Source of the DNA: Erysipelotrichaceae bacterium
Lineage (GTDB): Bacteria; Bacillota_I; Bacilli_A; Erysipelotrichales; Erysipelotrichaceae
Direction of reading: 5' to 3'
Length of the DNA: 37,697 bases
Assembly (NCBI GenBank): GCA_003543215.1
Contig: DPJD01000002.1
Span: forward strand, 31,966 to 69,662
In this document: one piece after another, positions 7,729 through 16,470 of the stretch
Position numbering within the stretch: the first letter of the stretch is position 1
Layout: the number at the start of each line of letters is the position of its first letter
Program-made: the position numbers and the translations under genes
The notes under the pieces: model-generated
Databases searched by the model: none
Told to the model about the DNA's origin: nothing
The model's input: only the letters and a program-made list of their open reading frames with translations

Positions 7729-8451
7729 ATGCACACAAAAATAATCTGTCTTACTGGCGGCAATCGTGGCATCGGTGAAGCCATAGCCAAGCAATTCATA
7801 GAAGAAGGCGCAATTGTGTACTCAATCGATAAGGAACCGTACCAAGGCACACTCCCTATCCATTTCTTTGTCGGCGATGTGTCCAAACGTTTGGATCGTG
7901 AGCTTTTTGTGCAACACATCCTTACCCATCAAGATCACATCGACGTCATCGTAAATAATGCGATGGAGAGTAGCCATGGGATCTTAAGTGATCTGGATTT
8001 GGATCAATTTGAACGGATCCTCAGCATTGGCATCACCGCGCCTTATCATCTAGCGGCTTTGTGTAAGGATCATATGCCGGAAGGTTCAAGCATTGTGAAC
8101 ATTCTTTCTTCGCGTGCCTTTCAATCCCAGAAAAATACAGAAGCTTATAGCAGTGCCAAAGGGGGTCTCTATGCTTTGACCCATGCTTTGGCAAACAGTC
8201 TAGGTCCAAGGATTCGCGTCAATGCGATCGCGCCAGGTTGGATTCATACGGGACAAGCTGAACTCAGTCCAGAAGACCATGCCCAACATCTTACAGGACA
8301 TGTGGGGACGGTTGAGGACATTGCCGAGATGGTCTGTTTTCTCACCAGTTCTAAAGCGAAATTCATCACCGGTGAAACGATAATGATCGATGGTGGGATG
8401 AGCAAACGGATGATCTATCACAACGATGAAGGATGGTTGTATCACATATAA
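7729..8451 (+). CDS. SDR family oxidoreductase
   Basis: NAD(P)-dependent short-chain dehydrogenase of 240 residues; substrate not identifiable. The cofactor loop is TGGNRGIG at residues 9-16. NNAM replaces the usual NNAG. The catalytic serine is in NILSSRAF, and the catalytic Tyr-Lys pair is in AYSSAKGG. The C-terminus carries VNAIAPGWIHTG and the common ending TGETIMIDGG. An upstream in-frame start at 7651 would overlap the ASCH gene. The ATG at 7729 is chosen because AGGAGG lies five bases before it. It is monocistronic; a weak hairpin follows at 8461-8492. Confidence 0.9.
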   Translation: MHTKIICLTGGNRGIGEAIAKQFIEEGAIVYSIDKEPYQGTLPIHFFVGDVSKRLDRELFVQHILTHQDHIDVIVNNAMESSHGILSDLDLDQFERILSIGITAPYHLAALCKDHMPEGSSIVNILSSRAFQSQKNTEAYSSAKGGLYALTHALANSLGPRIRVNAIAPGWIHTGQAELSPEDHAQHLTGHVGTVEDIAEMVCFLTSSKAKFITGETIMIDGGMSKRMIYHNDEGWLYHI

Positions 8452-8460
8452 GAGACTCTA

Positions 8461-8492
8461 ATGTAAGATTTACATCATGCTTACATATTTTT
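8461..8492 (+). terminator. Weak terminator after the SDR gene
   Basis: ATGTAAG (8461-8467) pairs with CTTACAT (8480-8486) across a 12-base loop, followed by ATTTTT. The stem is short and A/T-rich. A competing TGTAA/TTACA hairpin overlaps it, so strength is doubtful. Confidence 0.5.
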
Positions 8493-8504
8493 ACAGCCTT
8501 TTCA

Positions 8505-8533
8505 TTGACACGTGGAATGGACTATGTTAAAGT
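8505..8533 (+). promoter_or_regulatory. Promoter of the lysine/DAP operon
   Basis: Perfect -35 TTGACA at 8505-8510, 17-base spacer, then an extended -10 (TGT followed by TAAAGT at 8528-8533). Transcription should begin near 8540, about 16 bases before the first stem of the riboswitch. Confidence 0.75.
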
Positions 8534-8555
8534 TTGACAAAAGTTAATAAACCAC

Positions 8556-8691
8556 GTTTCAAGAGGCTGCGATCGTCATTAGTTGATTCAATGAGGGACC
8601 ATCGCCGAAGCATTCTTTGCTGGGGGTATGTTTAAGAAACATATCACTGTTTACACCCGTTTGCCCAAATGGTTGTAAGTGCGCTTGGAAC
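8556..8691 (+). ncRNA. Lysine riboswitch (L-box) aptamer
   Basis: The closing stem P1 pairs GTTTCAAG (8556-8563) with CTTGGAAC (8684-8691). Conserved L-box elements are present in order: AGAGGCTGCGA after P1, GCCGAAGC at 8604-8611, GCTGGGGG at 8619-8625, a TATGTTT/AAACATA hairpin at 8627-8643, then ACTGT near 8646. In this class, lysine binding to the core stabilises P1 and favours termination. It lies between the operon promoter and lysA and is followed by an intrinsic terminator, so excess lysine should shut off the whole operon. The antiterminator pairing is not resolved by eye. Confidence 0.93.
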
Positions 8692-8717
8692 CTTGGTCGG
8701 GCAAAAGGAACGCGTAT

Positions 8718-8745
8718 GCCACAAGCCTTTTGCTTGTGGCTTTTT
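8718..8745 (+). terminator. Riboswitch expression-platform terminator
   Basis: Nine-base stem GCCACAAGC (8718-8726) / GCTTGTGGC (8732-8740) with loop CTTTT, followed by five T residues. It lies upstream of the lysA ribosome binding site, so control is by premature termination. Confidence 0.9.
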
Positions 8746-8762
8746 GTCATAAGGAGAACCCC

Positions 8763-10049
8763 ATGTCATTCAATCCGTTTCCAATTAAGAATCATCAGCT
8801 TTATATCGGTGAACATACTGTGAGCAGCCTAGCTCAACAGTTTGGCACCCCCCTCTACATCATGGATGAAGCTTTGATGCGGCATCAGATGCGTTTATTT
8901 AAGCAAAACTTTAAACATAAGTTCATAAATACTGAAGTCGCTTATGCTTCTAAAGCGTTTTTGAATCTTGCGATGTGCAGAATGGTGGATGAGGAAGGCT
9001 TACATTTGGATGTGGTCAGTGGGGGTGAACTCTACACGGCTAAACAAGCTAAGTACCCCATGGATAAAATAATCTTCCATGGCAATCACAAGACACGTGA
9101 TGAGCTTCAACTCGCTTTGGACTATAAAGTTGGACTGATCGTTTTGGATAATCCTTTTGAAATGGATACGATTCAACACTTACATCCCATACAGCCTGTT
9201 CCGGTCCTCTTACGTGTCAATCCTGGCATTGAAGCCCATACGCATGACTATATTGCGACAAGTCGTTTGGATTCTAAGTTTGGGATGAGCATTTTCAGTG
9301 ATGAGACTTTGGATCTAATTGAGCAATTGAATCAAAGCGAACATTTTGATTTCAAAGGTCTTCACTGCCACATCGGTTCGCAAATCTTTGATGGGACATC
9401 TTTCGTCAAGGAGATTCAAGCATTGCTCCAGTATGTCAAACGCGTCTTTGACGAAAAAGGAATTGAAATAGAGATTTTGAATCTTGGGGGTGGTTTTGGG
9501 GTTCAATACACCGCTGAAGACCATGCCATAGATTTGGAAGCCACGTTACCACAATTGTTGGACACTGTTTATTCGGAAACCTTACGTTTGAATCTTCAAA
9601 TGCCAACGATCATCATTGAACCAGGAAGATCAATCGTCGCGAATGCGGGCATCACCGCTTATACCATTGGGGCTACCAAACAAACGCCTTCCGGCAAGGA
9701 GTATGTGTTCGTGGATGGGTCGATGGCGGATCACATTCGAACAGCCCTCTATCAAGCAAAATACGAAGCCGCACTCGTCGATCGTATGAATGAAATGGCG
9801 GATCATCACTATACCTTGGCGGGTCGTGCCTGTGAATCGGGTGACATCTTGATTCATGATTGCTTACTACCTAAGGTTGAAATAAACGATATTCTTTGTG
9901 TCTTCAGTACCGGTGCATATCATTATTCCATGAGTTCAAACTACAATCGCCTCCTTAAACCGGCTGTCATCTTTGTGAATGAAGATGCCATCCGTATTGT
10001 CAATAAACGTGAGACCTATGAAGACCTACTCACACAGGATCGCCTATGA
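8763..10049 (+). CDS. lysA: Diaminopimelate decarboxylase
   Basis: PLP enzyme of the alanine-racemase/ornithine-decarboxylase fold. It removes CO2 from meso-diaminopimelate to give L-lysine, the last step of the pathway. It has 428 residues. The PLP lysine is K64 in VAYASKAF. HCHIGSQI, GGGFGVQY and EPGRSIVANAG bind the cofactor phosphate. ACESGDIL near the C-terminus carries the active-site cysteine contributed across the dimer. The ATG at 8763 is chosen because AAGGAG lies at 8751-8756; upstream in-frame starts fall inside the riboswitch and terminator. It is the first gene of the lysine operon and overlaps lysC by four bases (ATGA). Confidence 0.97.
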   Translation: MSFNPFPIKNHQLYIGEHTVSSLAQQFGTPLYIMDEALMRHQMRLFKQNFKHKFINTEVAYASKAFLNLAMCRMVDEEGLHLDVVSGGELYTAKQAKYPMDKIIFHGNHKTRDELQLALDYKVGLIVLDNPFEMDTIQHLHPIQPVPVLLRVNPGIEAHTHDYIATSRLDSKFGMSIFSDETLDLIEQLNQSEHFDFKGLHCHIGSQIFDGTSFVKEIQALLQYVKRVFDEKGIEIEILNLGGGFGVQYTAEDHAIDLEATLPQLLDTVYSETLRLNLQMPTIIIEPGRSIVANAGITAYTIGATKQTPSGKEYVFVDGSMADHIRTALYQAKYEAALVDRMNEMADHHYTLAGRACESGDILIHDCLLPKVEINDILCVFSTGAYHYSMSSNYNRLLKPAVIFVNEDAIRIVNKRETYEDLLTQDRL

Positions 10050-11251
10050 ATACCGTTGTCCTAAAATACGGAGGTTCATCGGTTTCAAGCGTTGAAAAGA
10101 TGAAAGCTTTGGCTCAGCGCATCCTGCAAAGAAGAGATGCGGGGCTGGATGTCGTGGTGGTGGTATCGGCCATGGGCAAAACCACCAATCATCTCTTGGA
10201 GCTTGCGCATGAAGCATCCTCCAGCCCATCGAAACGTGAAATTGATTTGCTTCTAAGTACCGGTGAACAAGTTTCCATCTCACTCTTCTCAATGATTCTC
10301 AACGATATGGGGTATCCTGCCATTGGTTTGACGGGAACCCAAGCTGGCATCAAAACCAAGGGCTTGCATACACGCAATACCATTGAAGACATCGATGTCT
10401 CGCGTATTCAGAAACATCTCTCGGAAGGTAAAATTGTTTTAGTGGCAGGCTTCCAAGGCGTCAATGCCTTAGGGGATATCACCACCTTGGGTCGTGGTGG
10501 ATCCGATACCACTGCCGTTGCCTTAGCATCCAAATTGGCCTGCAACGCTGAGATCTACACCGATGTCCAAGGCATCTATGGCGTCGATCCGCGTTTGTAT
10601 CCAAATGCAAACAAATTGGATTTCATCAGTTTTGAAGAAATGAAAGAGATGGCGTTCTTAGGGGCGAAAGTCATGGAGCCCAGATCGATTGAGATTGCCC
10701 ATCGTTTCAATACCGCAGTGTATGTCGGTTCCGCTCATGAAGATGTGCCAGGAACTTGGATCAAGGAGAGTGATGCGTCTATGGAAGAAAAATCAATCAG
10801 TGGTTTATCCGTCAGTGAGAATGTGATGATGGTCAATGTGCGTAAATTACCTGCACAGGCTAAACACATGGCCAATCTCTTTATCCGTTTAGCTGAGAAT
10901 GATATCAATGTCGATATGATCACGCAATCCCAACACCCCAATGGCATGATGGATGTGGCATTCACCACTTCACTTGAAGAATTGGACATGGTTCAAAGCG
11001 TGCTTAAAACAATTACCGATGAAGTCCCGCAATGCGAATGGGACATCGATCAAGATTGTGTCAAAGTATCGGTTGTCGGGATCGGGATGCGCACCCAGAC
11101 AGGGGTCGCGGCAAAGCTCTTCGCCCTGCTCAGTGACGCGGACATTGGTTTCAAATTGGTCACGACCTCTGAAATCAGTATCTCCTATACCCTCTCAAAG
11201 AAAGATAAACTGCGTGCGGTTGACGTGATCGCAGAACATTTCCATCTATGA
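10046..11251 (+). CDS. lysC: Aspartate kinase
   Basis: Monofunctional aspartokinase of 401 residues catalysing the first, committed step, phosphorylation of L-aspartate. The kinase domain begins LKYGGSSVSS (residues 6-15) and includes STGEQVS and TTLGRGGSDTTAVALA. The C-terminal third holds two ACT domains (ISGLSVSENVMMVNVRKLP and VKVSVVGIGMRTQTGVAAK), the usual feedback-inhibition module. Its place under a lysine riboswitch suggests the lysine-regulated isozyme. It is translationally coupled to lysA and dapF by four-base ATGA overlaps on both sides. Confidence 0.96.
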   Translation: MNTVVLKYGGSSVSSVEKMKALAQRILQRRDAGLDVVVVVSAMGKTTNHLLELAHEASSSPSKREIDLLLSTGEQVSISLFSMILNDMGYPAIGLTGTQAGIKTKGLHTRNTIEDIDVSRIQKHLSEGKIVLVAGFQGVNALGDITTLGRGGSDTTAVALASKLACNAEIYTDVQGIYGVDPRLYPNANKLDFISFEEMKEMAFLGAKVMEPRSIEIAHRFNTAVYVGSAHEDVPGTWIKESDASMEEKSISGLSVSENVMMVNVRKLPAQAKHMANLFIRLAENDINVDMITQSQHPNGMMDVAFTTSLEELDMVQSVLKTITDEVPQCEWDIDQDCVKVSVVGIGMRTQTGVAAKLFALLSDADIGFKLVTTSEISISYTLSKKDKLRAVDVIAEHFHL

Positions 11252-12039
11252 GATCATTTAGTAAATACCATGGGACAGGGAATGACTTCATCTTTGTCCA
11301 AGGACCTGTAGAGAATCCATCAGAACTCGCACAAAAGCTCTGTGATCGTCACTTTGGGATCGGAGCAGATGGTTTGATGTATGCAAGTTCAAGTGATCGT
11401 GCGGATATCCGCATGCATTACTTCAACAGCGATGGCAGTGAAGCACGGATGTGTGGGAATGGTTTACGGTGTTTCGTACGATATCTCTTGGATGAAGGAT
11501 TGATGGATAAAGAAAACTTTACTGTCGAAACCGCTGCAGGCTTGATTCCTGTGGAAGCACATGGCGATCACATCGTTTTGGATCTACCTGTAAATCGCTT
11601 GAAGCTGGATGAAAGTGAATTGACGATGACGCTGGATGCATCCGGCTCCGTGAACGTCGATAATGTATGTGTGTATCCCTTGTTTATGGGGACACAACAC
11701 GCCGTGGTCTTTGCGAATCCAGAAATGGACATCAAGGTTTTGGGTCCACAACTGACAAAACATGAAATCTTTCCCCAAGACATCAACGTGAATTTCGTGG
11801 AAATCTTGGACCAGAACAGTTTGAAAGTCATCACCCATGAACGGGGTGCGGGTTGGACCTTGTCTTGTGGTACGGGCGTCTGTGCATCCGCATGGATCGC
11901 ACATCATACACATCAGACGGATTCCACCATGCAGGTTTTCGTACCAGGAGGTGCACTTAGTGTCAAGATCTTCGATGATTTCGTACGATTAAGTGGACCC
12001 GCTGTATTTATCGCTAAAGGCGAATTCAAGGAGGACTGA
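11248..12039 (+). CDS. dapF: Diaminopimelate epimerase
   Basis: Cofactor-independent epimerase converting LL- to meso-diaminopimelate, needed both for lysine and for peptidoglycan cross-links. It has 263 residues. The two catalytic cysteines are C69 in ARMCGNGLRC and C207 in LSCGTGVCAS. The N-terminus SKYHGTGNDFI is the family signature. It overlaps lysC by four bases and is followed one base later by asd, whose ribosome binding site lies in its last codons. Confidence 0.96.
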   Translation: MRSFSKYHGTGNDFIFVQGPVENPSELAQKLCDRHFGIGADGLMYASSSDRADIRMHYFNSDGSEARMCGNGLRCFVRYLLDEGLMDKENFTVETAAGLIPVEAHGDHIVLDLPVNRLKLDESELTMTLDASGSVNVDNVCVYPLFMGTQHAVVFANPEMDIKVLGPQLTKHEIFPQDINVNFVEILDQNSLKVITHERGAGWTLSCGTGVCASAWIAHHTHQTDSTMQVFVPGGALSVKIFDDFVRLSGPAVFIAKGEFKED

Positions 12040-12040
12040 G

Positions 12041-13018
12041 ATGCGTATTGCCATTGTTGGGGCGACCGGTTTGGTCGGTCAAACCTTTATTAAAGTCTTA
12101 GAAGAATATCATTTGAACATTTCAGAATTGGCTTGTTTCGCTTCGTCTCGCTCTGCAGGGAAAACAATTCATTTCAATAACCAAGCTATTCCTGTGGAAG
12201 TCTTGGATGAGCACAGTTTTGATCGTGGTTTTGATTATGCTCTCTTCTCAGCGGGCGGTTCGATCAGTGAAAAGTATGCACCGATTGCGGCAAAAGCGGG
12301 CTGTATCGTTGTGGATAACAGTTCACAGTGGCGTATGGATCCAAGTGTTCCCTTGGTCGTGCCAGAGATCAATTTGAATCATGTGCAAGCGAATCATGGC
12401 ATCATCGCCAATCCCAATTGTTCAACGATTCAATCGGTTATCCCTTTGAACGCACTGAAAGCTTGGGGTTTGAAGCGTGTTGTCTATACGACCTATCAAG
12501 CTGTTTCCGGTTCTGGTCAAAAAGGTGTGGATGATCTGGAACGTAATCTCAAACAACTCCCCTCCACTTTCTATCCAAAAAATATCTTGCATAATGTCAT
12601 TCCTCAAATCGATGTCTTTCTACCCAATGGGGATACGAAAGAGGAACGTAAGATGATCGATGAGACACGTAAGATCTTAGATCTTCCAAACCTATCCATT
12701 ACCGCAACTTGTGTACGTGTGCCGGTGCTCAATGGGCACAGTGTGGCCATCAATGTGGAATTGGAAAATGATTTTGATTTAAACGATATTTTGGATGCTT
12801 TAGCCAAACAAGAAGGCATCCGTTTGATGCGTGATGCTTACCCAACCCCTTTGGATGTCAGTGGACAAGATGCGGTCTTCGTTGGTCGCGTCCGTCGTGA
12901 TGATTCAATACCAAATGGTCTTCACCTTTGGGTGGTGGCGGATAATATCCGTAAAGGAGCGGCTGCGAATGCCGTGCAGATCGTACAGAAACTTGAGGAG
13001 AAGAGACATGTTATTTAG
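12041..13018 (+). CDS. asd: Aspartate-semialdehyde dehydrogenase
   Basis: NADPH-dependent reduction of aspartyl phosphate to aspartate semialdehyde, the branch point to threonine/methionine and to DAP. It has 325 residues. The nucleotide loop is VGATGLVGQ (6-14). The catalytic cysteine is C127 in NPNCSTIQ. The C-terminal half carries the substrate-binding stretch RVPVLNGHSVA and the ending PNGLHLWVVADNIRKGAA. The ATG at 12041 follows AAGGAGG at 12028-12034; a longer in-frame reading from 11993 would run into dapF. It overlaps dapA by 11 bases. Confidence 0.96.
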   Translation: MRIAIVGATGLVGQTFIKVLEEYHLNISELACFASSRSAGKTIHFNNQAIPVEVLDEHSFDRGFDYALFSAGGSISEKYAPIAAKAGCIVVDNSSQWRMDPSVPLVVPEINLNHVQANHGIIANPNCSTIQSVIPLNALKAWGLKRVVYTTYQAVSGSGQKGVDDLERNLKQLPSTFYPKNILHNVIPQIDVFLPNGDTKEERKMIDETRKILDLPNLSITATCVRVPVLNGHSVAINVELENDFDLNDILDALAKQEGIRLMRDAYPTPLDVSGQDAVFVGRVRRDDSIPNGLHLWVVADNIRKGAAANAVQIVQKLEEKRHVI

Positions 13019-13886
13019 AGGATCCGGTGTGGCTTTGGTGACACCCTTTAATGAAAATGGAATTGATATAGATCAGTTACGAAGTTTGATCGAGTGGCAC
13101 ATCGAGGCGAAGACAGATGCGTTGATCATCATGGGAACGACCGGTGAAGGTGCGGTTTTAAACGATGAGGAAAAAACCATCTTACTAAAAGAAGCCATTA
13201 AAGTTGGGAAAGACCGCATCGTCATGATTGCGAATACCGGAACCAATGACACACATGCGTCCATTCAATGGTCATTGAAAGCCCAAGCCATGGGTTATGA
13301 TGGTTTGCTTATGGTCTGCCCCTACTACAATAAGCCTACACAACGCGGTTTGATCGCACATTTCACAGCGATTGCGGATGCGATGAACATCCCGATTATT
13401 CTATACAATGTGCCGGGTCGTACCAGTGTCAATCTGAGTGCGCAATCCTGCATTCACTTGGCGAAGCATCCCAACATCGCAGGTGTGAAAGAAGCGAGTC
13501 ATGATTTGAATCAAATCAAAGCCATCATCGATGGCACAGAAGATTTTGCGGTATATTCCGGAAATGATGATCAGAACTTGGACATCTTGAAATTAGGTGG
13601 TCAAGGCTTCATCTCGGTGACCGGTAATCTTGTGCCTGAAAAACTGAAGGCGTTGAGTGATGCGTATTTTGGGGATGATTTGCTTAGTGCAGAACGTATT
13701 CAAAACAGTTTGGCTGCACTCAACGATGTCCTCTTTATTGAGTCCAATCCAGTTCCGATTAAGACAGCACTCAATCATATTGGTAAAAATGTAGGCGCAT
13801 GTCGTTTGCCTTTGGTTGAATTGGAAGTACAAAATCATGCGAAACTCATTGAAGTGATGAAAGCGAGTGGCGTATGCAACTCTTGA
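13008..13886 (+). CDS. dapA: 4-hydroxy-tetrahydrodipicolinate synthase
   Basis: Class I aldolase condensing pyruvate with aspartate semialdehyde, the first step unique to DAP/lysine. It has 292 residues forming a TIM barrel. GTTGEG is at 43-48, the catalytic tyrosine is Y133 in ILYNVPGRT, and the Schiff-base lysine is K161 in GVKEAS. The ATG at 13008 is preceded by TGAGGAGAAG and gives the standard N-terminus FRGSGVALVTPF; longer readings from 12831 are not credible. It overlaps asd by 11 bases and dapB by 13. Confidence 0.96.
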   Translation: MLFRGSGVALVTPFNENGIDIDQLRSLIEWHIEAKTDALIIMGTTGEGAVLNDEEKTILLKEAIKVGKDRIVMIANTGTNDTHASIQWSLKAQAMGYDGLLMVCPYYNKPTQRGLIAHFTAIADAMNIPIILYNVPGRTSVNLSAQSCIHLAKHPNIAGVKEASHDLNQIKAIIDGTEDFAVYSGNDDQNLDILKLGGQGFISVTGNLVPEKLKALSDAYFGDDLLSAERIQNSLAALNDVLFIESNPVPIKTALNHIGKNVGACRLPLVELEVQNHAKLIEVMKASGVCNS

Positions 13887-14605
13887 TTGTAGGTTATACC
13901 GGTAAAATGGGGATCGCCATCCAAAGCTTATTGAAACAGTATCCACAGATTGAGGCTACCGGCTTAAGTCGACATGAACATTTGAATTGTGTAAGCAATA
14001 TCCTCGATACACAAGGCATTGATCTGATTTTGGACTTCTCTAAACCGGATGCTTTGGGCTCATATTTACCTTACGCTGTTACACATCACATACCCTGTGT
14101 CATCGCCACAACTGGTTATTCTGATGAACAACTGCTTGCGATTCGAACGGCAAGTGAAACGATCCCTCTTTTCTACAGTGCGAACTTCTCTAAAGGGATC
14201 CATGTGCTTAAGCAATTGATCAAAAAAATGAATGACTTGTGTCCTGAAGATCATGTGGATCTTACGGATATTCATCATATCCACAAAGCCGATGCGCCAA
14301 GTGGTACTGCCAAAGCTTTGATCGAGACGATTCAAACAGGTAGAGCACAAGCGTTGAGTGTTATTTCTGATCAAACTGGTTTAAGAGCTGACCATGAGCT
14401 CCATCTACACGTATCCCGTTTGGGGAGTGTGGTTGGGGAACACAGTGTCATTTATTCCAGTGAACTGGAAGCGATTGAATTGAAGCATACTGCGTATACG
14501 AAAACAAATTTTGCCAAGGGTGCTTTGGATGCGGCTGTATGGCTGATGGACAAAGAACCAGGCTACTATACCATGGAGGACTTATATGGAAACGTTTCTA
14601 AGTGA
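13874..14605 (+). CDS. dapB: 4-hydroxy-tetrahydrodipicolinate reductase
   Basis: NAD(P)H-dependent reductase producing tetrahydrodipicolinate. It has 243 residues. The Rossmann loop is VGYTGKMG (6-13). The catalytic/substrate motif is IHHIHKADAPSGTAKAL, with the characteristic histidine pair and lysine. The ATATTGYSDEQL stretch corresponds to the nucleotide-binding segment of the family. Fused tightly between dapA (13-base overlap) and dapH (20-base overlap). Confidence 0.95.
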   Translation: MQLLIVGYTGKMGIAIQSLLKQYPQIEATGLSRHEHLNCVSNILDTQGIDLILDFSKPDALGSYLPYAVTHHIPCVIATTGYSDEQLLAIRTASETIPLFYSANFSKGIHVLKQLIKKMNDLCPEDHVDLTDIHHIHKADAPSGTAKALIETIQTGRAQALSVISDQTGLRADHELHLHVSRLGSVVGEHSVIYSSELEAIELKHTAYTKTNFAKGALDAAVWLMDKEPGYYTMEDLYGNVSK

Positions 14606-15296
14606 TCCCTATGCGATTGCCGCATACATCAAACAAGCAGTAAAGAAAACACCGGTGAAACTTTGGGTTCAAGGCGATTTCAACGATGTGAATTTGGATG
14701 GCTTGATGGCTTTTGGAAGTTCTGATTTTAAATTCATCGTGGGTGAAGCACAGGTCGTAGAGGCCTGGTTGGAACTGAATAAAGCAAACATAACAGCCCA
14801 GTTCATGGAAGTGGATCGTCGCAATTCTGCGATCCCCCTTTTAGACATCACCCATTTGGAAGCACGCATTGAACCGGGTGTCACGATTCGTGATTTTGTG
14901 ACGATTGGTAAACAAGTCGTCATCATGATGGGAGCTGTCATCAATATTGGAGCTGTGATTGGCGATGGGACGATGATTGATATGAATGCGGTGGTCGGCG
15001 CACGTGGAACGATTGGTAAGAATTGCCATATTGGAGCCGGTGCGGTCGTGGCAGGTGTCTTGGAACCCCCAAGCAAACAGCCGGTCATCATTGAAGATGA
15101 TGTCTTGGTTGGCGCGAATGCGGTGATTTTAGAAGGTGTGCGCATCGGTAAAGGCAGTGTTGTGGCAGCGGGAGCGGTTGTCTTGGAAGATGTGCCACCC
15201 GGTGTGGTCGTGGCGGGTTCTCCAGCTAAAATTGTTAAAGTGAAAGATGCGAAAACTGAAGCGAAGACGGAAATCCTCCAGGACTTGAGAAAATGA
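14586..15296 (+). CDS. dapH: Tetrahydrodipicolinate N-acetyltransferase
   Basis: Left-handed beta-helix acyltransferase of 236 residues that acetylates the tetrahydrodipicolinate-derived amino group using acetyl-CoA. An N-terminal helical domain covers about 1-80. Hexapeptide repeats follow from about 90 to 215 (VVIMMGAVINIGAVIGDG, GTIGKNCHIGAGAVVAG), with the loop LEPPSKQPVIIEDDV. The last identifiable segment is VVVAGSPAKIVK. The length and acetyl-pathway partner next door fit the acetyl rather than the longer succinyl (DapD) type. GGAGGA at 14575-14580 supports the ATG at 14586. Confidence 0.94.
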   Translation: METFLSDPYAIAAYIKQAVKKTPVKLWVQGDFNDVNLDGLMAFGSSDFKFIVGEAQVVEAWLELNKANITAQFMEVDRRNSAIPLLDITHLEARIEPGVTIRDFVTIGKQVVIMMGAVINIGAVIGDGTMIDMNAVVGARGTIGKNCHIGAGAVVAGVLEPPSKQPVIIEDDVLVGANAVILEGVRIGKGSVVAAGAVVLEDVPPGVVVAGSPAKIVKVKDAKTEAKTEILQDLRK

Positions 15297-16408
15297 ATCA
15301 GCTCAAGACCTGGCGTCGTGAACTTCATCAAATACCAGAATTGAGCTTTGATTTACCAAAGACGCATGCGTATGTGTTTAAGGCATTGAAAGCCATGGGT
15401 TATGAACCTTTCACCATGGCAAAGACAGGCATCATTGTTTATAAAGAAGGTTTGATAAAGGAAGCCATCGCATTTCGAGCGGATATGGATGCCCTTCCGA
15501 TTCAAGAAGAAATCACTTCTGAACATCGCTCATCGCGTCCAGGTATGATGCATGCTTGTGGACATGATGGGCATATGGCTATGGTTCTCGGACTGGCGGA
15601 TTGGGCTAAAGATAAGACGTTCAAACATTCCCTCCTCTTTGTGTTTCAACCCGCTGAGGAAGGTCCTGGTGGTGCGAGACAACTCATTGAAGAAGGCTTG
15701 TTTGAACAATACAAAGTAAAAGCGATGTTTGGACTTCATCTCTATCCAAACCTTAAAAGCGGTCAATTGGCTTTGATCAAGGGTCCAATGATGGCACAGA
15801 CGAATGAATTTGACTTGGTGGTTCATGGACGCTCCGCCCATGGGGCTCAGCCTCATTTGGGAGTCGATGCGATGGTGATTCAGGCACAATTGGTGCTTGC
15901 TTTACAAAGCATTGTATCGCGTTCAGTGAACCCATTGGATGCGGCAGTGCTGACCTTGGGTACGATTCAGGGTGGAGAAGCTCGAAACATCATTCCCCAA
16001 CAGATCGAACTCAAAGGGACGATCCGTTGTTTTAGTCCGAAGGTGTTCGAAACAATCAAGGAGAGAATCAACGCGATCACACAGGGCTTGGCACATGCTT
16101 ATTCCTGTAAAATCGAGGTCATCTTCAAGGCTTCTTATCCTCCCGTCATCAATCCCGAAGGACTCTACACAATGGTAGATTCAATCATTGATGATTCTGA
16201 GAAAAGCATCATTGATCCGATGATGTTTGCGGAAGATTTCAGCTACTATCAAGCACAGGTTCCGGCGTTCTTTGCGATGTTAGGTGTTCGTAATGAAGCC
16301 TTGGATCACATTTATCCTTTGCATCATGGACGCTTCAATTTTGATGAGTCTGTGTTGGAAATCGGTTTAGATTATTATCAACGCATTCTTGAACACTTGG
16401 AACGTTAA
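15293..16408 (+). CDS. N-acetyldiaminopimelate deacetylase, M20 family
   Basis: Metal-dependent amidohydrolase of 371 residues removing acetate from N-acetyl-LL-diaminopimelate. Metal ligands are visible in HACGHDGH (residues 87-94, with C89 and H91 as usual in this subfamily), FQPAEEGPGG, GLHLYP and the C-terminal LYPLHHGRF-like segment. The dimerisation domain lies in the middle. M20 peptidases are hard to separate by substrate, but the position directly after dapH (ATGA overlap) makes this role the clear choice. B. subtilis YkuR is the well-known relative. The symbol dapL is used both for this enzyme and for an aminotransferase, so I leave it blank. Confidence 0.92.
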   Translation: MNQLKTWRRELHQIPELSFDLPKTHAYVFKALKAMGYEPFTMAKTGIIVYKEGLIKEAIAFRADMDALPIQEEITSEHRSSRPGMMHACGHDGHMAMVLGLADWAKDKTFKHSLLFVFQPAEEGPGGARQLIEEGLFEQYKVKAMFGLHLYPNLKSGQLALIKGPMMAQTNEFDLVVHGRSAHGAQPHLGVDAMVIQAQLVLALQSIVSRSVNPLDAAVLTLGTIQGGEARNIIPQQIELKGTIRCFSPKVFETIKERINAITQGLAHAYSCKIEVIFKASYPPVINPEGLYTMVDSIIDDSEKSIIDPMMFAEDFSYYQAQVPAFFAMLGVRNEALDHIYPLHHGRFNFDESVLEIGLDYYQRILEHLER

Positions 16409-16427
16409 GTTTCCAGTGTTTTCTTTT
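16392..16427 (+). terminator. Terminator of the lysine operon
   Basis: AACACT-T-GGAA pairs with TTCC-AGTGTT (one bulged T) around an eight-base loop that contains the TAA stop of the last gene. TTCTTTT follows. Confidence 0.8.
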
Positions 16428-16453
16428 GAAATTTCGTGTACATAGTGTAAAAT
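16426..16453 (+). promoter_or_regulatory. Promoter of the sugar transferase gene
   Basis: -35 TTGAAA at 16426-16431, 16-base spacer, -10 TAAAAT at 16448-16453. GGAG at 16459-16462 then leads to the ATG at 16471. Confidence 0.65.
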
Positions 16454-16470
16454 GAATTGGAGTTAATACC

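Noticed and set aside
8534..8539. Second TTGACA as an alternative -35 for the lysine operon
   Set aside because: No -10 box lies at a suitable distance, and a start from it would cut into the riboswitch P1 stem.
8679..8762. Longer N-terminus for lysA starting at GTG 8679
   Set aside because: This stretch is the end of the lysine aptamer plus the intrinsic terminator. AAGGAG at 8751-8756 supports the ATG at 8763, and the extra residues are not LysA-like.
14669..15331. Minus-strand open frame of 220 codons opposite dapH
   Set aside because: Its low-complexity Thr/Pro/Ala-rich translation is a mirror of the repetitive hexapeptide gene on the other strand.
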